From assembly GCA_947630715.1 (NCBI GenBank), contig CANRIP010000007.1, forward strand, positions 1 to 64,000: a stretch of DNA of 64,000 nucleotides, read 5' to 3'. The notes beneath the pieces were generated by a model. It worked only from the letters and a program-made list of their open reading frames with translations, was not told the origin of the DNA and searched no databases. Below are positions 25,300-34,392 of this stretch, in pieces; the stretch's first letter is position 1, and the number at the start of each line of letters is the position of its first letter. A program made the translations under genes and the position numbers. Source of the stretch: an uncultured Acetatifactor sp. GTDB taxonomy: Bacteria > Bacillota > Clostridia > Lachnospirales > Lachnospiraceae.

Positions 25300-25809
25300 T
25301 TATCCGGAAACTTGTAGGCGCAGGATCCACTCCGCCAGGCAGCCGATTGCCAACGGTATGGAAAAGGGGAATTCTCTGGGGTTTTCCGCCTCATACCGCT
25401 TGTAGCTTTTTGACAGAAACGTACATTTGAGATAATTCCACAACCTTGAAAACCGTTGCTTTCCATCCCGTTTGAACAGCAGCAGCACCAAGGCCGTCAC
25501 GCCGCCCGCCAGCAGCGCGCACAGCAAAATGATCCCAAACCTTTTCCATCCCCTGATCACACCGATGCACCAGAAGAATTTTGCGTCCCCGCCCCTGATC
25601 GCCCCCAGTTTCCAGAGAACCAGACCGGACACAAAGGCAAGGCCGAATCCCAAAAGCGCGTCCAACACTGACGTTTCTTTGGTGGCCAGCGCACAGCACA
25701 AGCCAATCAGCGCTGCAGCCACATTAAAACCGTTTTTGATTTTGCGGGTCGTAAGATCCTGTATCACGGCCAGACAGCAAAACGCCGCCAGCAAAAGATT
25801 ACAAACCAT
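25300..25809 (-). CDS. A24-family prepilin peptidase (CpaA/TadV type), copy 2
   Basis: The 169-residue membrane aspartyl protease would cleave prepilin leaders of Flp and TadE-like proteins. Both catalytic aspartates are visible: D18 in IQDLTTRKIKN and D75 in the GGDAKF motif. It lacks the N-terminal methyltransferase domain of PilD, as is normal for Tad systems. I start at ATG 25809 behind GGGAAGG. It lies between the PP2C and kinase genes, and a second A24 peptidase is encoded 3 kb upstream. Confidence 0.87.
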   Translation of the reverse strand: MVCNLLLAAFCCLAVIQDLTTRKIKNGFNVAAALIGLCCALATKETSVLDALLGFGLAFVSGLVLWKLGAIRGGDAKFFWCIGVIRGWKRFGIILLCALLAGGVTALVLLLFKRDGKQRFSRLWNYLKCTFLSKSYKRYEAENPREFPFSIPLAIGCLAEWILRLQVSG

Positions 25810-25864
25810 GTTCCCTTCCCCGTTCCTACCCCCTCGTCGCCCCAGGGGACGGCGGCCCATTCTC

Positions 25865-26659
25865 TCAAATGAAATCTTGCAGACGCAGGGTGTTGACGGC
25901 CCCTTTTCCCGCCCGCTGCCCGTCATTTACTGCCAGAATGGCCGTATAATTATCCGTGGCGGGGGTCAAAAGGATCTCCCTTTCTTTTTCCTCCAGCAGT
26001 TTCTGCGGGTCGCCGTCTTCCCTCATCCGGCTGCCGGGATCCAGGTATCTGTAAAAACCGTCGCTGCAAACCAGATATCTGTCTCCCTCCGCCATCTGCA
26101 GAATCCGCGTGTCTATCCGGCAGCTTTCACACGCTCCCAGGGCGTTGACCAGCGCGCCCTTTTTGCGCAGATATCCGGGATCCATGGTGGGATCCGCCCC
26201 CCGTTCCAGCTCCTGCTGTTCCCAGGTGTGATCCTGGGTCAACTGGGCCCATTGACCGTTCCTCTCATAATAGATCCGGCTGTCCCCGATATGCTTGACC
26301 AGAATCTGCCCTCCGTAGAAAAACAAAAGGGACAGCGTGGTTCCGGAGGAAACCCCTCTTTCGCAAGCGCGGCTCCACACGATGCGGTGGCACTCCTGGA
26401 TCACCAGATCCAGGCTTTGCGATACCATGCCCTGCACCGCGTCCCCCGTAAGCAGTTGGGGCAGTTCTTCCTCCCACCAGCTTTTCAGCCGGTTCACCGT
26501 CAGCTCGCTTGCCAGGCCTCCGTCCTGGGTTCCCCCCATCCCGTCCGCCACGGCGCAGAGGGAAAGCATGACGCCGTCCTTCCATCGTAGCAGGGCCAGA
26601 AACCTGTCCTGATTTTCCGTGCGCACATTTCCATAGCCCGTTATGTATCCGATTTTCAT
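25865..26659 (-). CDS. PP2C-family Ser/Thr phosphatase
   Basis: The 264-residue protein has the metal-dependent phosphatase motifs ENQDRF (D18), VADGMGG (about 38-43) and SDGFYRYL; near the C-terminus only DNYTAILAVN is left of the usual DN motif. It would dephosphorylate targets of the neighbouring Ser/Thr kinase, and probably the FHA protein encoded just upstream. It has no membrane segment. Start 26659 is preceded by GGGAAAGGGA. Together with the FHA and kinase genes it forms a phosphothreonine signalling set. Confidence 0.9.
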   Translation of the reverse strand: MKIGYITGYGNVRTENQDRFLALLRWKDGVMLSLCAVADGMGGTQDGGLASELTVNRLKSWWEEELPQLLTGDAVQGMVSQSLDLVIQECHRIVWSRACERGVSSGTTLSLLFFYGGQILVKHIGDSRIYYERNGQWAQLTQDHTWEQQELERGADPTMDPGYLRKKGALVNALGACESCRIDTRILQMAEGDRYLVCSDGFYRYLDPGSRMREDGDPQKLLEEKEREILLTPATDNYTAILAVNDGQRAGKGAVNTLRLQDFI

Positions 26660-26679
26660 GCCACGTCCCTTTCCCCGGA

Positions 26680-28152
26680 TTACGAAGTATGGAAAACAAA
26701 TTCCTCATTGCTCATCCGCAGATGATCTCCCTCTTGCAGTTCCTCCGGTTTTCCCGCTTCCAGCCTGCGCCCGTTTAAGAAGGTGCCGTTTGTGGAATTT
26801 TCATCCTTCACCCAATAGCCGTTTCCCTGTTGCAAAATAGTGGCATGCACTCTGGATACGGTCTGGTTTGCCACCACATAGGTTGCATTCCCCTTCCCCA
26901 CCGTGAAGGGGAACTGGCACATAGGCACATAATCCGTCCCGTGCATCAGATGGGGCTGGGCCGTGTTCAGCATGACGGTTCTCTGTTCCTTCTCCGGCCG
27001 GATCATCATGGTTTTGGACCATTCCTCCCCCTTGGGCGCCGGTGCGGGAGCCGGATTGGGTGAAACGGGCGGCTGAACCGGCGCGACAGCCGGAACCGGC
27101 TGCTCCTGCCCGTGATCCCCCTTCTTTTTCCCAAATCCAAAGAAGGAGCTCTGTTTCTTTTCCTTCCCCGGCTTTTCCTGGGAAGCGGCGGCATCCTTCT
27201 GGGATCCGGCCGCGTTCATGCCGGGAACGCCCGGTATGGCGATCCCGCGGCGGCCGCCTTTCTCCCCTTCCGCCGGGGCCGGTGCCGGAACTGCGGGCTC
27301 CGGGATCTTTCCGGCGGGCTCCTTCTTGCCCCCGGACTCTTTCTTTCCTATGGGCGCTTTCTCCCCCAGGCCGGGGATCCGTATCCCCCCTTTGCCCTGT
27401 CCGGAAACCTCCACCGGCGCGGCAGCGGCAGGGACGGCCTGGGGTTTCGCCGCTCCAAAGCCCGCGCTTTCATTGGAGCCGGAACCGGAGACGGGGCCGG
27501 AGCCGAAACCTGAGACAGAACCGGAACCGTAGGTTTCCCGGGAGGGCCCATGGAAGTCCATCTGCTCCTGCACGGACATAAGCGCCTGGTTCGAGGACTC
27601 CTGGGGCTGCGTCAGCATTGCCTGAAACTCCTTTAAATTGAAGTTCGGCTGAATCAGGTACCTCATCAGCTTGTCATAAAAGGGATCCTGTTTCCCGTCC
27701 GAAAAATAAGACAGAAGATCCAGGAAAAATTCACGCCATATTTTGTTGATTTCCCGGCTGTGAACGTTTTCATAGGGCAGATAAACCAGGTAGGGATTCA
27801 GCGTGAAATCCACATACAGGTATTCCAGATCGTACAGGCACTGATCCGCGTTCAGGAAATACTCTCCCATTCCCGCAATGGCATCCGTCAGACGCCGGTA
27901 AATCAGCCCGGCCTGGGCGCTGGTGATCCGATCCTGCCGAATCAGATCCAGCAGCCTGTATCGATCCCCCACCTGAAAATTCAACAGTACGCGCCCGTTC
28001 ATGCTCCTGCTTTTCAAGGGCAGTATGCCAGGGATGGAATTATATTCCAGCATCTTTGCCAGATAATCGTTCAGACATTCCTCCTGCTCCTGGTGTACCA
28101 CCAGGAACTGCTCCGTTCCCCTTACCTCCGATGTGATTTCGTATGTTTTCAT
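26680..28152 (-). CDS. FHA-domain protein with DUF6382-like N-terminus
   Basis: The 490-residue protein has an N-terminal DUF6382-like domain (about 1-185), a long Gly/Pro/Lys-rich linker (about 200-395) and a C-terminal FHA domain (about 400-488; SRVHATIL and ENSTNGTFLNG are the phosphothreonine-binding loops). The linker end carries SKTMMI and QRTVMLNT, which resemble the TVML/TVLL repeats in the neighbouring kinase and may be phosphorylated. The ATG at 28152 uses a Shine-Dalgarno (GAGGTG) supplied by a dispersed repeat element inserted directly upstream. It is the reader of the kinase-phosphatase pair. Confidence 0.88.
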   Translation of the reverse strand: MKTYEITSEVRGTEQFLVVHQEQEECLNDYLAKMLEYNSIPGILPLKSRSMNGRVLLNFQVGDRYRLLDLIRQDRITSAQAGLIYRRLTDAIAGMGEYFLNADQCLYDLEYLYVDFTLNPYLVYLPYENVHSREINKIWREFFLDLLSYFSDGKQDPFYDKLMRYLIQPNFNLKEFQAMLTQPQESSNQALMSVQEQMDFHGPSRETYGSGSVSGFGSGPVSGSGSNESAGFGAAKPQAVPAAAAPVEVSGQGKGGIRIPGLGEKAPIGKKESGGKKEPAGKIPEPAVPAPAPAEGEKGGRRGIAIPGVPGMNAAGSQKDAAASQEKPGKEKKQSSFFGFGKKKGDHGQEQPVPAVAPVQPPVSPNPAPAPAPKGEEWSKTMMIRPEKEQRTVMLNTAQPHLMHGTDYVPMCQFPFTVGKGNATYVVANQTVSRVHATILQQGNGYWVKDENSTNGTFLNGRRLEAGKPEELQEGDHLRMSNEEFVFHTS

Positions 28153-28154
28153 TT

Positions 28155-28210
28155 TTACACCTCATTTCCGCGCTGATCTTTGCGCAGATTGAAAATTTTA
28201 ATTTTCAATC
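28155..28210 (-). repeat. Dispersed Shine-Dalgarno-bearing element, short form (copy 2)
   Basis: This is the 56-bp form: palindrome (arms GATTGAAAAT/ATTTTCAATC, 28187-28210), GCGCAAAGATCAGCGC stem, then GGAAATGAGGTGTAA directly before AAATG, the start of the FHA gene. The flank before the palindrome is GGCAGGAGGAA, itself a perfect Shine-Dalgarno. Removing the element would place that AGGAGG at normal distance from the same ATG. Confidence 0.88.
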
Positions 28211-28242
28211 TTCCTCCTGCCGCCGCTGCGGCTGTCCATGAT

Positions 28243-28857
28243 TTATAGCAGAGCGCCGATCAGAAGAAAAGGCGCCAGCGGATACTCCGTTTTCATATCA
28301 GCGCGGCGGCGCAGAAGCTGTATCCCGCTGTAAACCGCCGCCGCCACAAGCCCCCGGAAAAACAGGTACGCTATGCCCGGCATTCCCACCAGGAACGCCG
28401 CCGCGCACAGGGTCTTTAAATCTCCCAGGCCAAACTGATCCCGCTTGACCAGATGCACCGCCCCCAGAAAGACCAGCGTGACCACAGTCCCCACCAGCCC
28501 GCTTCGCAAGTCCCCCCAGGTGCCGCAGAAAAAATGAAAGAGCAAAAACAGAGCCCCATAGACCGGATGAAGCAAATCCGGCAACTGCCTGTACTTTACA
28601 TCCGTAAGGCTTAAGGGGAGCAGATAGCCGCACAAAAGCATCTGTCTTCCAAAGTGATATCCCAGCCCGTCCGTAACCCATACCAGCCACAGGCCGCAAG
28701 CCCCCATCCCGCACAGGACGATCCAGACCGTCTTTTGCTTCCACGGCCGTTTTTTTTCAAACAGTACAAATCCTTCCCGTTTCTGGGCCAGGAATAACAG
28801 GCCCAGATCCGCAAGGCCCAGTATGACCCCCGCGGACAATGCGATCCCATATGTCAT
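28243..28857 (-). CDS. A24-family prepilin peptidase (TadV/CpaA type), copy 1
   Basis: This is a 204-residue integral membrane protease with the two A24 aspartates: D86 in LTDVKYRQLPD and D146 in FGLGDLK. Six or so hydrophobic segments are visible. It directly follows the TadE-like gene (overlap on the same strand with the frame ending 28871 is avoided by the ATG at 28857, which has GAGG 5-6 nt upstream). It should process the Flp pilin and the TadE-like pseudopilins. It differs strongly from the A24 protein at 25300-25809, so it is not a recent duplicate. Confidence 0.87.
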   Translation of the reverse strand: MTYGIALSAGVILGLADLGLLFLAQKREGFVLFEKKRPWKQKTVWIVLCGMGACGLWLVWVTDGLGYHFGRQMLLCGYLLPLSLTDVKYRQLPDLLHPVYGALFLLFHFFCGTWGDLRSGLVGTVVTLVFLGAVHLVKRDQFGLGDLKTLCAAAFLVGMPGIAYLFFRGLVAAAVYSGIQLLRRRADMKTEYPLAPFLLIGALL

Positions 28858-28870
28858 AGCCGCCTCGTTC

Positions 28871-29611
28871 CTAATTTGACCAGATGCCGCCATCCTGCCG
28901 GACGCCGGGCGTTTCACCGCCCACCCAGGGATGCACCACCACTACCTGCCGCATGTCGATGCCGTCTGTAAACAGGGAAAACATGGGCGATTGATAGCGA
29001 TAGGTGACGATGAGCACAATATTCTGATCTTTGTCCAGGGATGCGTAGTAGTGGAATTCCTTTCCCTTTTCCCCTTCCAGCAGATTCCTGTTGACCTTCA
29101 TCTCGTCCAGATAATCTTCCACCATGCTCTGAACCGCCATGGAAGCGCCTAACTCCGTCCCGCTGGCCACCAGATAATTCACGATATCCTTTCCGTCCAC
29201 GTTTTCCGCCGCCGCCTTCATGGTATCCACCTGATCCGGTAGCTGCTTGGCGCCCTCTACCACTTCCTGAAGCTGCTCCAGGGAAAAATGGCCGAATAGC
29301 TGCCCGATTTTGGAGACCAGGCCGTCCGTTCCCAGCAGCGACTGGAAAACCGTCTTCGTGCTTTCTTCAAAGGTATCCACATCCGCCGTATCGTTGAGGT
29401 TTTCCAGCCCCACCGCCACGTCCATGGCATATCCGTACTGAGCCAGCATCCTGCCGGCGTTATTCAGCCCCTGCTGCACCGTAAGCTGGGTGTAGGTGAT
29501 ATTCATGAAATTGATCAGGAACAGGATCACCAGGATATACAGCGGCAGAATCATAACCGCCTCCACGGTGATCGCGCCCTTTTTTCCGTTCTCTTTCATC
29601 TTGCCTCTCAT
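28871..29611 (-). CDS. TadE-like pseudopilin
   Basis: The 246-residue protein has a TadE-type processing site and membrane helix at the N-terminus (KKGAITVEAVMILPLYILVI, residues 10-29; the glycine before AITVE is the expected cleavage point). A mainly helical extracytoplasmic domain and a VVVHPWVGG end follow. It lies between the DUF5702 gene and the first prepilin peptidase gene in the Tad locus. Start 29611 is preceded by AAGGCGGCGG. Confidence 0.82.
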   Translation of the reverse strand: MRGKMKENGKKGAITVEAVMILPLYILVILFLINFMNITYTQLTVQQGLNNAGRMLAQYGYAMDVAVGLENLNDTADVDTFEESTKTVFQSLLGTDGLVSKIGQLFGHFSLEQLQEVVEGAKQLPDQVDTMKAAAENVDGKDIVNYLVASGTELGASMAVQSMVEDYLDEMKVNRNLLEGEKGKEFHYYASLDKDQNIVLIVTYRYQSPMFSLFTDGIDMRQVVVVHPWVGGETPGVRQDGGIWSN

Positions 29612-29620
29612 TCCGCCGCC

Positions 29621-32476
29621 TTAATAGGAAACGGCGCTGTGTACCGTAAAGGACATCCGTCCGTTTCGCCGAACCTTATCCGGCAGGACCGCGTTTTCCA
29701 TAAACAGGTACCGGATTTCGCAGTCCATATCCGCCCACACCGAAACGGCGCAGTCCTCCATCCGGAATCCCTCGTTTCCTCCATGAATCATATTGGCCTG
29801 GATCAGCGATTGAATGCGCTGTACCTTCTTATCCTGATTCATCATCAGCAGGAAGACCCGCATGTAATCCCCATAGCTCATATCCAAAACCGCCTGGCCC
29901 GCCGCGCTGGTCAAATCGACTCCCGCCTTATCCCCGATCAACTGGGACGCGTCCAGATACTCCCCGATTTTGCCCTTGAGCTGGGCCTTTGCTTCCTCCC
30001 CCAACTGGCTGAATTTTTCGCTCAGGGCGGTTTCCATCCCTGTAAACGCCTGATCCAGAGAATCCCCCACCGCCTTGATCGCCTGATCCTTGATCCCGCC
30101 GCTCCAGGACTGCACCTTTGTCATGGCCTGATCCTTTAAGGCATTCGCCGCCTGGTCAAAGCTTTGGCTGAACTGCCCCAGCAATTGCCCCGCGTCGCTG
30201 ACCGCGCTGTCCTTCAGCCCGGTGACCCGCCCTTTGACCGTCTCCAGCGCTGAGTCCACCGAGGACACGGCGCCGTTATAAATATCGTTGATCGCCTGAT
30301 TGGCCTGGTTGCTGATCTGCTCATGAAACCCTTCCAGCAGCCCGCTCACAGTATCCGTAACCACTTCCCCGGCCTTGTCAACCACGGCCTCCACGCATTT
30401 ATTCAAGGCGTTCTCAATGCTCAATGTCCAGGCGCTTCCGGATTTAAACAGGGGCACTTCCTCCCCGTTCATCAACTGCGCCACGTCGATTGCCGATTCG
30501 GCCACCGCCCATCCGATCAGAATCACCACCGTCAGGACGGGAGCGGCCGGCGTAGGAATGGCGGACGCCAGCGCCATGGCCTGATTGCGTTTCGCCGTAT
30601 CGGTAAAAATGGCCACCGTGTTAAAGATGGTGCGAACGCCCAAAAGCCGCGCCTTTGCCCCGTTCACGTTGTCCTCCGCGTCGGCCTTTCCCACCAGGAT
30701 GTACTCCACCCCGGCGTTGGTGGCATTGTATTCGTGCCGTTTCTGCTGCAGCTTTGTGGCGGTGGAGGGATCGTAATCCTGCTCGTCCACAATATTGGGA
30801 AACGTGGTCATAATATACTCGTTCACATAGATATTGTCGCGGACGCCCTCCGCCATCATGGAGAGAAGGCTGTCCACCAGATTTAAGCCCGCGTCGAAAA
30901 TCTTTGTGATATCCACCTTTTTATTGCCGCCGGTATCCAGATCCAGATCCGACAGCATATCCGCCAGGGTGGGCGCGGGCGCCTGGGTGTACGCCACCTC
31001 CAGATCATCCTCGTTGTCAAACCCTGTGGGGGTCTTGGGTTCCTCCACCTCGTCCGCTTCCGGCTCGGCGCTGATATCCGGCTCCGAGTCCACCTCCTCT
31101 TTAGGCGGATCGACCTGGCTTGCATAAAAGGCGCTTGCTTCCGTGCACAGCTCGCTCAGCCTGCCCTGCGCATCCGTCAAAAACTGATCCGCCGCGGATT
31201 TGATTTCATCCGGGCTCCCGGGAGTCAGCGCCCCAAACCTGTTTTGAAGGGCAGCCTTGTCCTGGGCCTGGAGCTGGTTCAGCAGAAAAGACGCCGCCAG
31301 CAGCGGAATTCTCCCCCGGAGAATCTCCCCGCACTGCCCCTTGGCCTCCGCAACCGCCGGTTCAAAAACCACCTGATAGGCATCGGAGCCGCTGTGGGCG
31401 TTCATGGTACTGCTCAGGGACTGGATGTACGACTGGTACCTTGCGTTGATCGCTTCCGTCTCGCTCAAAAGCTGATCCGCTTCCGCTTTCAGCGTCTGCG
31501 CATTGGAAAACAGCTTGGCCAGATCGGTCTGCACAAAAGCGGTTTTCGCGGACGCGTAATCGGCCGCCTGCTCCTGATGCAGCTTTGCTTCCGCCGCCTC
31601 TTTTCTTTCCTTGATCTGCTGCTGGGTGAGAGGGACGCCGTCCTCCATGGTGGGAACGGGATCCGGCGTCCGGTTGGCGATCCCGTCTATCTTTGTGTGA
31701 AAGGCGTTTCCGTAGGTTTCCCCCAGATTCTCCGTAACGTTGCACAGATAAGAAGATTCGGAAGGGGTGGCATCCGTATCGTTACAGTAGGAAATCACCT
31801 TTTTCACAAAGGAATCGATTTTCGTTTTCAAAGCATCCCCATCTTCAAACAGGGATTTGTTGCTCTTGGTGGCGCTGTTTAACTCCTTGGAGGCCACCAG
31901 GCTGTCCTTGATGGCCGTGATCGCGTTCAGCTTTCCCAGGAACCCATCGATTCCCGACATCTGAAGGGGCGCCCGGTACTTCATATAATCCACAATCTGG
32001 TCTTCCACATAGTCCGTGCTGGCCAAGGTAAGGCTGGTTCCGGCCTGTTCCTCCCCGATGGACACGGTGAAATCAAAATCGTCAAAATATTCCGTGTCGT
32101 TGTCCTGCCACATGGAGCCGTCCAGCAGAAACTCCGTCAGCGTAGACACATAGGCGTCGTCGTCGATCTCCGCGGCCGCCAGCGTTTTATTGACGTAATC
32201 CTCCAGCACCTGGGCGATCTGTTCCTGGGACACGCTCTCCGGATCCACAGCCATCAGGCCGTACAGGTCATAGAGCATTTGATTATAATAACTCAGCACC
32301 GACTGTCCGGCGCTGTCCAGCGCAGATTCCGCCATCACCTGGGCCATGCGGTATCTTCCTCCGTCCACCAGCACCGCGCTGAGCATAAAGGTAGCCAGAA
32401 AGATCAGAATCAGAAAAATACTGATCGCTCCCTTTTTGCGTTTCTTCATGTAAAAAACCTTGTCCATCAGAAACAT
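29621..32476 (-). CDS. DUF5702/TadG-like surface protein
   Basis: This large 951-residue protein has an N-terminal anchor of the pilus-associated type (KKRKKGAISIFLILIFLATF) followed by the DUF5702 pattern (VDGGRYRMAQVMAESALDSAGQSVLSYYNQMLYDLYGLMAVD). It has long coiled-coil-prone and Ala/Gln-rich stretches and a second hydrophobic region near residues 640-665. Such proteins take the TadG position in Gram-positive Tad loci and are thought to sit at the pilus base or tip. The ATG at 32476 overlaps the preceding stop (TGATG) and has AGGAGG 8 nt upstream. Confidence 0.82.
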   Translation of the reverse strand: MFLMDKVFYMKKRKKGAISIFLILIFLATFMLSAVLVDGGRYRMAQVMAESALDSAGQSVLSYYNQMLYDLYGLMAVDPESVSQEQIAQVLEDYVNKTLAAAEIDDDAYVSTLTEFLLDGSMWQDNDTEYFDDFDFTVSIGEEQAGTSLTLASTDYVEDQIVDYMKYRAPLQMSGIDGFLGKLNAITAIKDSLVASKELNSATKSNKSLFEDGDALKTKIDSFVKKVISYCNDTDATPSESSYLCNVTENLGETYGNAFHTKIDGIANRTPDPVPTMEDGVPLTQQQIKERKEAAEAKLHQEQAADYASAKTAFVQTDLAKLFSNAQTLKAEADQLLSETEAINARYQSYIQSLSSTMNAHSGSDAYQVVFEPAVAEAKGQCGEILRGRIPLLAASFLLNQLQAQDKAALQNRFGALTPGSPDEIKSAADQFLTDAQGRLSELCTEASAFYASQVDPPKEEVDSEPDISAEPEADEVEEPKTPTGFDNEDDLEVAYTQAPAPTLADMLSDLDLDTGGNKKVDITKIFDAGLNLVDSLLSMMAEGVRDNIYVNEYIMTTFPNIVDEQDYDPSTATKLQQKRHEYNATNAGVEYILVGKADAEDNVNGAKARLLGVRTIFNTVAIFTDTAKRNQAMALASAIPTPAAPVLTVVILIGWAVAESAIDVAQLMNGEEVPLFKSGSAWTLSIENALNKCVEAVVDKAGEVVTDTVSGLLEGFHEQISNQANQAINDIYNGAVSSVDSALETVKGRVTGLKDSAVSDAGQLLGQFSQSFDQAANALKDQAMTKVQSWSGGIKDQAIKAVGDSLDQAFTGMETALSEKFSQLGEEAKAQLKGKIGEYLDASQLIGDKAGVDLTSAAGQAVLDMSYGDYMRVFLLMMNQDKKVQRIQSLIQANMIHGGNEGFRMEDCAVSVWADMDCEIRYLFMENAVLPDKVRRNGRMSFTVHSAVSY

Positions 32477-33099
32477 CAGTCGCCGCCTCCTGAATGATCC
32501 TCAAATTCCCCTGTCAAGAGATCGCAGAGCAGGGAAAAATTCCTCATAAATTCTGTGTTATCCGTCTGAACCGCCTCGGCGGTGATCTGAAATTCATCGG
32601 GCGTGGAAAGACCGATTTTATCAAACAAAAAGCCAAGGGGATTTTCATTCTGTCTGGAGACGGTCACCTGAATATAGCTGTGAAAGCCGACCAACTGCCG
32701 TTTGACAGAGACGCCTCTGCTGCCCTCGTAAATCGCCGTATCGTCCCCCAGCAGATTCGGAGTCATCCGCAGGATTTCACCCGCCGCGGCGGCGGCGTTG
32801 TTTTCCTTGGTGCTGCTGAACAGATCCACCACCGTCTGATAGGGATTATGATCCCGAAAGGTAGCGTCCGTGATCCATTCCTTGGCGCTGCCGGTCCCCC
32901 GAAAGGCCGCCGGCTCCCCATACTTCAGCTCCTGCCAGTAGGAGGCGCTGCGGTCGGCTACCCGCATAGCCTCCGCGGATGTGACGATATTTTGGTAATG
33001 CACCACGCACATCCTGATCAGGATCATAATGACAAAGATCACCACCGGCAGAACGATGGTTGCCTCTGCGGTAAGCGAACCGCGCTTTTTCTCTTTCAT
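32476..33099 (-). CDS. TadE/TadF-like pseudopilin
   Basis: The 207-residue product starts MKEKKRGSLTAEATIVLPVV, the TadE-type leader with the conserved glutamate five residues after the presumed cleavage glycine. A single helix and a soluble domain follow. I use ATG 33099 rather than the upstream frame because the leader then has the right length. It directly follows the Flp pilin gene and overlaps the DUF5702 gene start. Confidence 0.83.
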   Translation of the reverse strand: MKEKKRGSLTAEATIVLPVVIFVIMILIRMCVVHYQNIVTSAEAMRVADRSASYWQELKYGEPAAFRGTGSAKEWITDATFRDHNPYQTVVDLFSSTKENNAAAAAGEILRMTPNLLGDDTAIYEGSRGVSVKRQLVGFHSYIQVTVSRQNENPLGFLFDKIGLSTPDEFQITAEAVQTDNTEFMRNFSLLCDLLTGEFEDHSGGGD

Positions 33100-33204
33100 A
33101 CGGATTATCCGCCTTTCCTCCTGAAAATCCCATGGCATCATTGACACAGTTACAGGAGCAGACCATTTGCACCCGGTCTGCTCCTTTCGTTTTGCAGGCA
33201 TCCG

Positions 33205-33393
33205 TCAGGGTGAGGGTTCCACCACGCTTGTGCCCCCGGTGGTGTCGGATCCAAAGACATTGCTCATAGCATCGGTTACAAATTTCACAATCGCTTTCCG
33301 GAAAATCAAAGCTACCGCAACCAATGCAGCGATAATCAGAATGATCTCCACCGTTCCCATTCCTTCTTCTTCCTGCCAGAACTCTTTCAGCAT
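33205..33393 (-). CDS. flp: Flp-type pilin
   Basis: The 62-residue Flp prepilin has an acidic leader (WQEEEG), then MGTVEIILIIAALVAVALIF, the class IVb pilin helix with the Glu5 of the mature protein, and a short hydrophilic tail ending in a Pro-Ser stretch. The ATG at 33393 has a near-perfect AAGGAGG 9 nt upstream, consistent with high expression of the major pilin. It is the only Flp gene in the locus. Confidence 0.9.
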   Translation of the reverse strand: MLKEFWQEEEGMGTVEIILIIAALVAVALIFRKAIVKFVTDAMSNVFGSDTTGGTSVVEPSP

Positions 33394-33417
33394 ACTGTTA
33401 CCTCCTTTTCTCAAGAT

Positions 33418-34308
33418 TTATATTTGCATGCTCTGGACGGCCGGAGCCACCACAAGCAGTACAACCGCAAGCAGCATGAGCATCATGGGGAACAGCATCT
33501 TGGTGGATGCTTCTTCCGCCACCCGCAGCGCCAGCGCCTTCCGGGAGCTCCAAAGTTCATCGCCGATGCTCTTTAAAGCCGCAGATACGTCCGACCCGCC
33601 CCGGTGGATATTCTGGATAATCACCGCGATAAAACGCCGCATTTCCGCCATATTACACTTGGTTCCCAGCCGGTCAAAGGCCGCGTCGGCGGATTCTCCG
33701 GAGTCGATCATGGACATGGTGTGGGCAAGCTCCCGATATAGAATCCTGTCGCTGTACATCTCGTTGGCAATCTTGGACAAAGCCCCCTGAAGCGTCAGCC
33801 CCGCGCCGGTCAGAATCACAATCTTATTGACCAGCTCCGGCATATCCATGGCGATGGCGGTATGACGCTTCTGCACCTTGTTTTCCAGATCCCTCATGGT
33901 CATCCAGGGCAGGATCAGCCCCATGCCGAAGGCCACCAGCGCGCCCACCATCGGATCGTTGGCCGCCACATAGATCAGCGCGCCCAAAAGAATCGCCAGC
34001 ATCGAGTACGTCAGGGCCTGCGCCCAATAGACCCGCAGATAAAACTCCACATATTCCGGATCATACAGCTCTTTTAAATACTTCCTGTTCTTTCGGTCAA
34101 AAGCCGTATTGTACTGATATTTTGACAGATCCATAGCGGCGAACCCCACAGGCAGCATATCTCTGAGCGGGAATTCCTCCTTGCTCAGAGGCTCCAGGTA
34201 AGAGGCAAATTTCTTCTTCCCCTTCTCATACAGCAAAGCGAACAATCCCAGCGCCGCTATAAAAATAACCACCGACACAGTCGATATATCTTCCATATTC
34301 TCTCTCAT
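33418..34308 (-). CDS. tadC: Tad pilus membrane platform protein TadC
   Basis: The 296-residue protein has a T2SSF domain (about 135-260) with the MPELVNKIVILTGAGLTLQGAL pattern and three to four membrane helices, the last at the C-terminus. TadC forms the inner-membrane platform with TadB and is driven by TadA. It lies between tadB and flp in the usual order tadZ-tadA-tadB-tadC-flp. Confidence 0.92.
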   Translation of the reverse strand: MRENMEDISTVSVVIFIAALGLFALLYEKGKKKFASYLEPLSKEEFPLRDMLPVGFAAMDLSKYQYNTAFDRKNRKYLKELYDPEYVEFYLRVYWAQALTYSMLAILLGALIYVAANDPMVGALVAFGMGLILPWMTMRDLENKVQKRHTAIAMDMPELVNKIVILTGAGLTLQGALSKIANEMYSDRILYRELAHTMSMIDSGESADAAFDRLGTKCNMAEMRRFIAVIIQNIHRGGSDVSAALKSIGDELWSSRKALALRVAEEASTKMLFPMMLMLLAVVLLVVAPAVQSMQI

Positions 34309-34392
34309 TTCCCCGCCTTTGCGGCTGTTTTGTTTTCCCGGTTTTGCTTTTGCCGGATCCTGCTCCCGGCAAAGCGCCTTTCTGACCGGCGG

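Noticed and set aside
28187-28210. AT-rich palindrome of the element as a terminator
   Set aside because: The stem is almost all A-T and is not followed by a U-tract; copies lie in leaders in front of genes.
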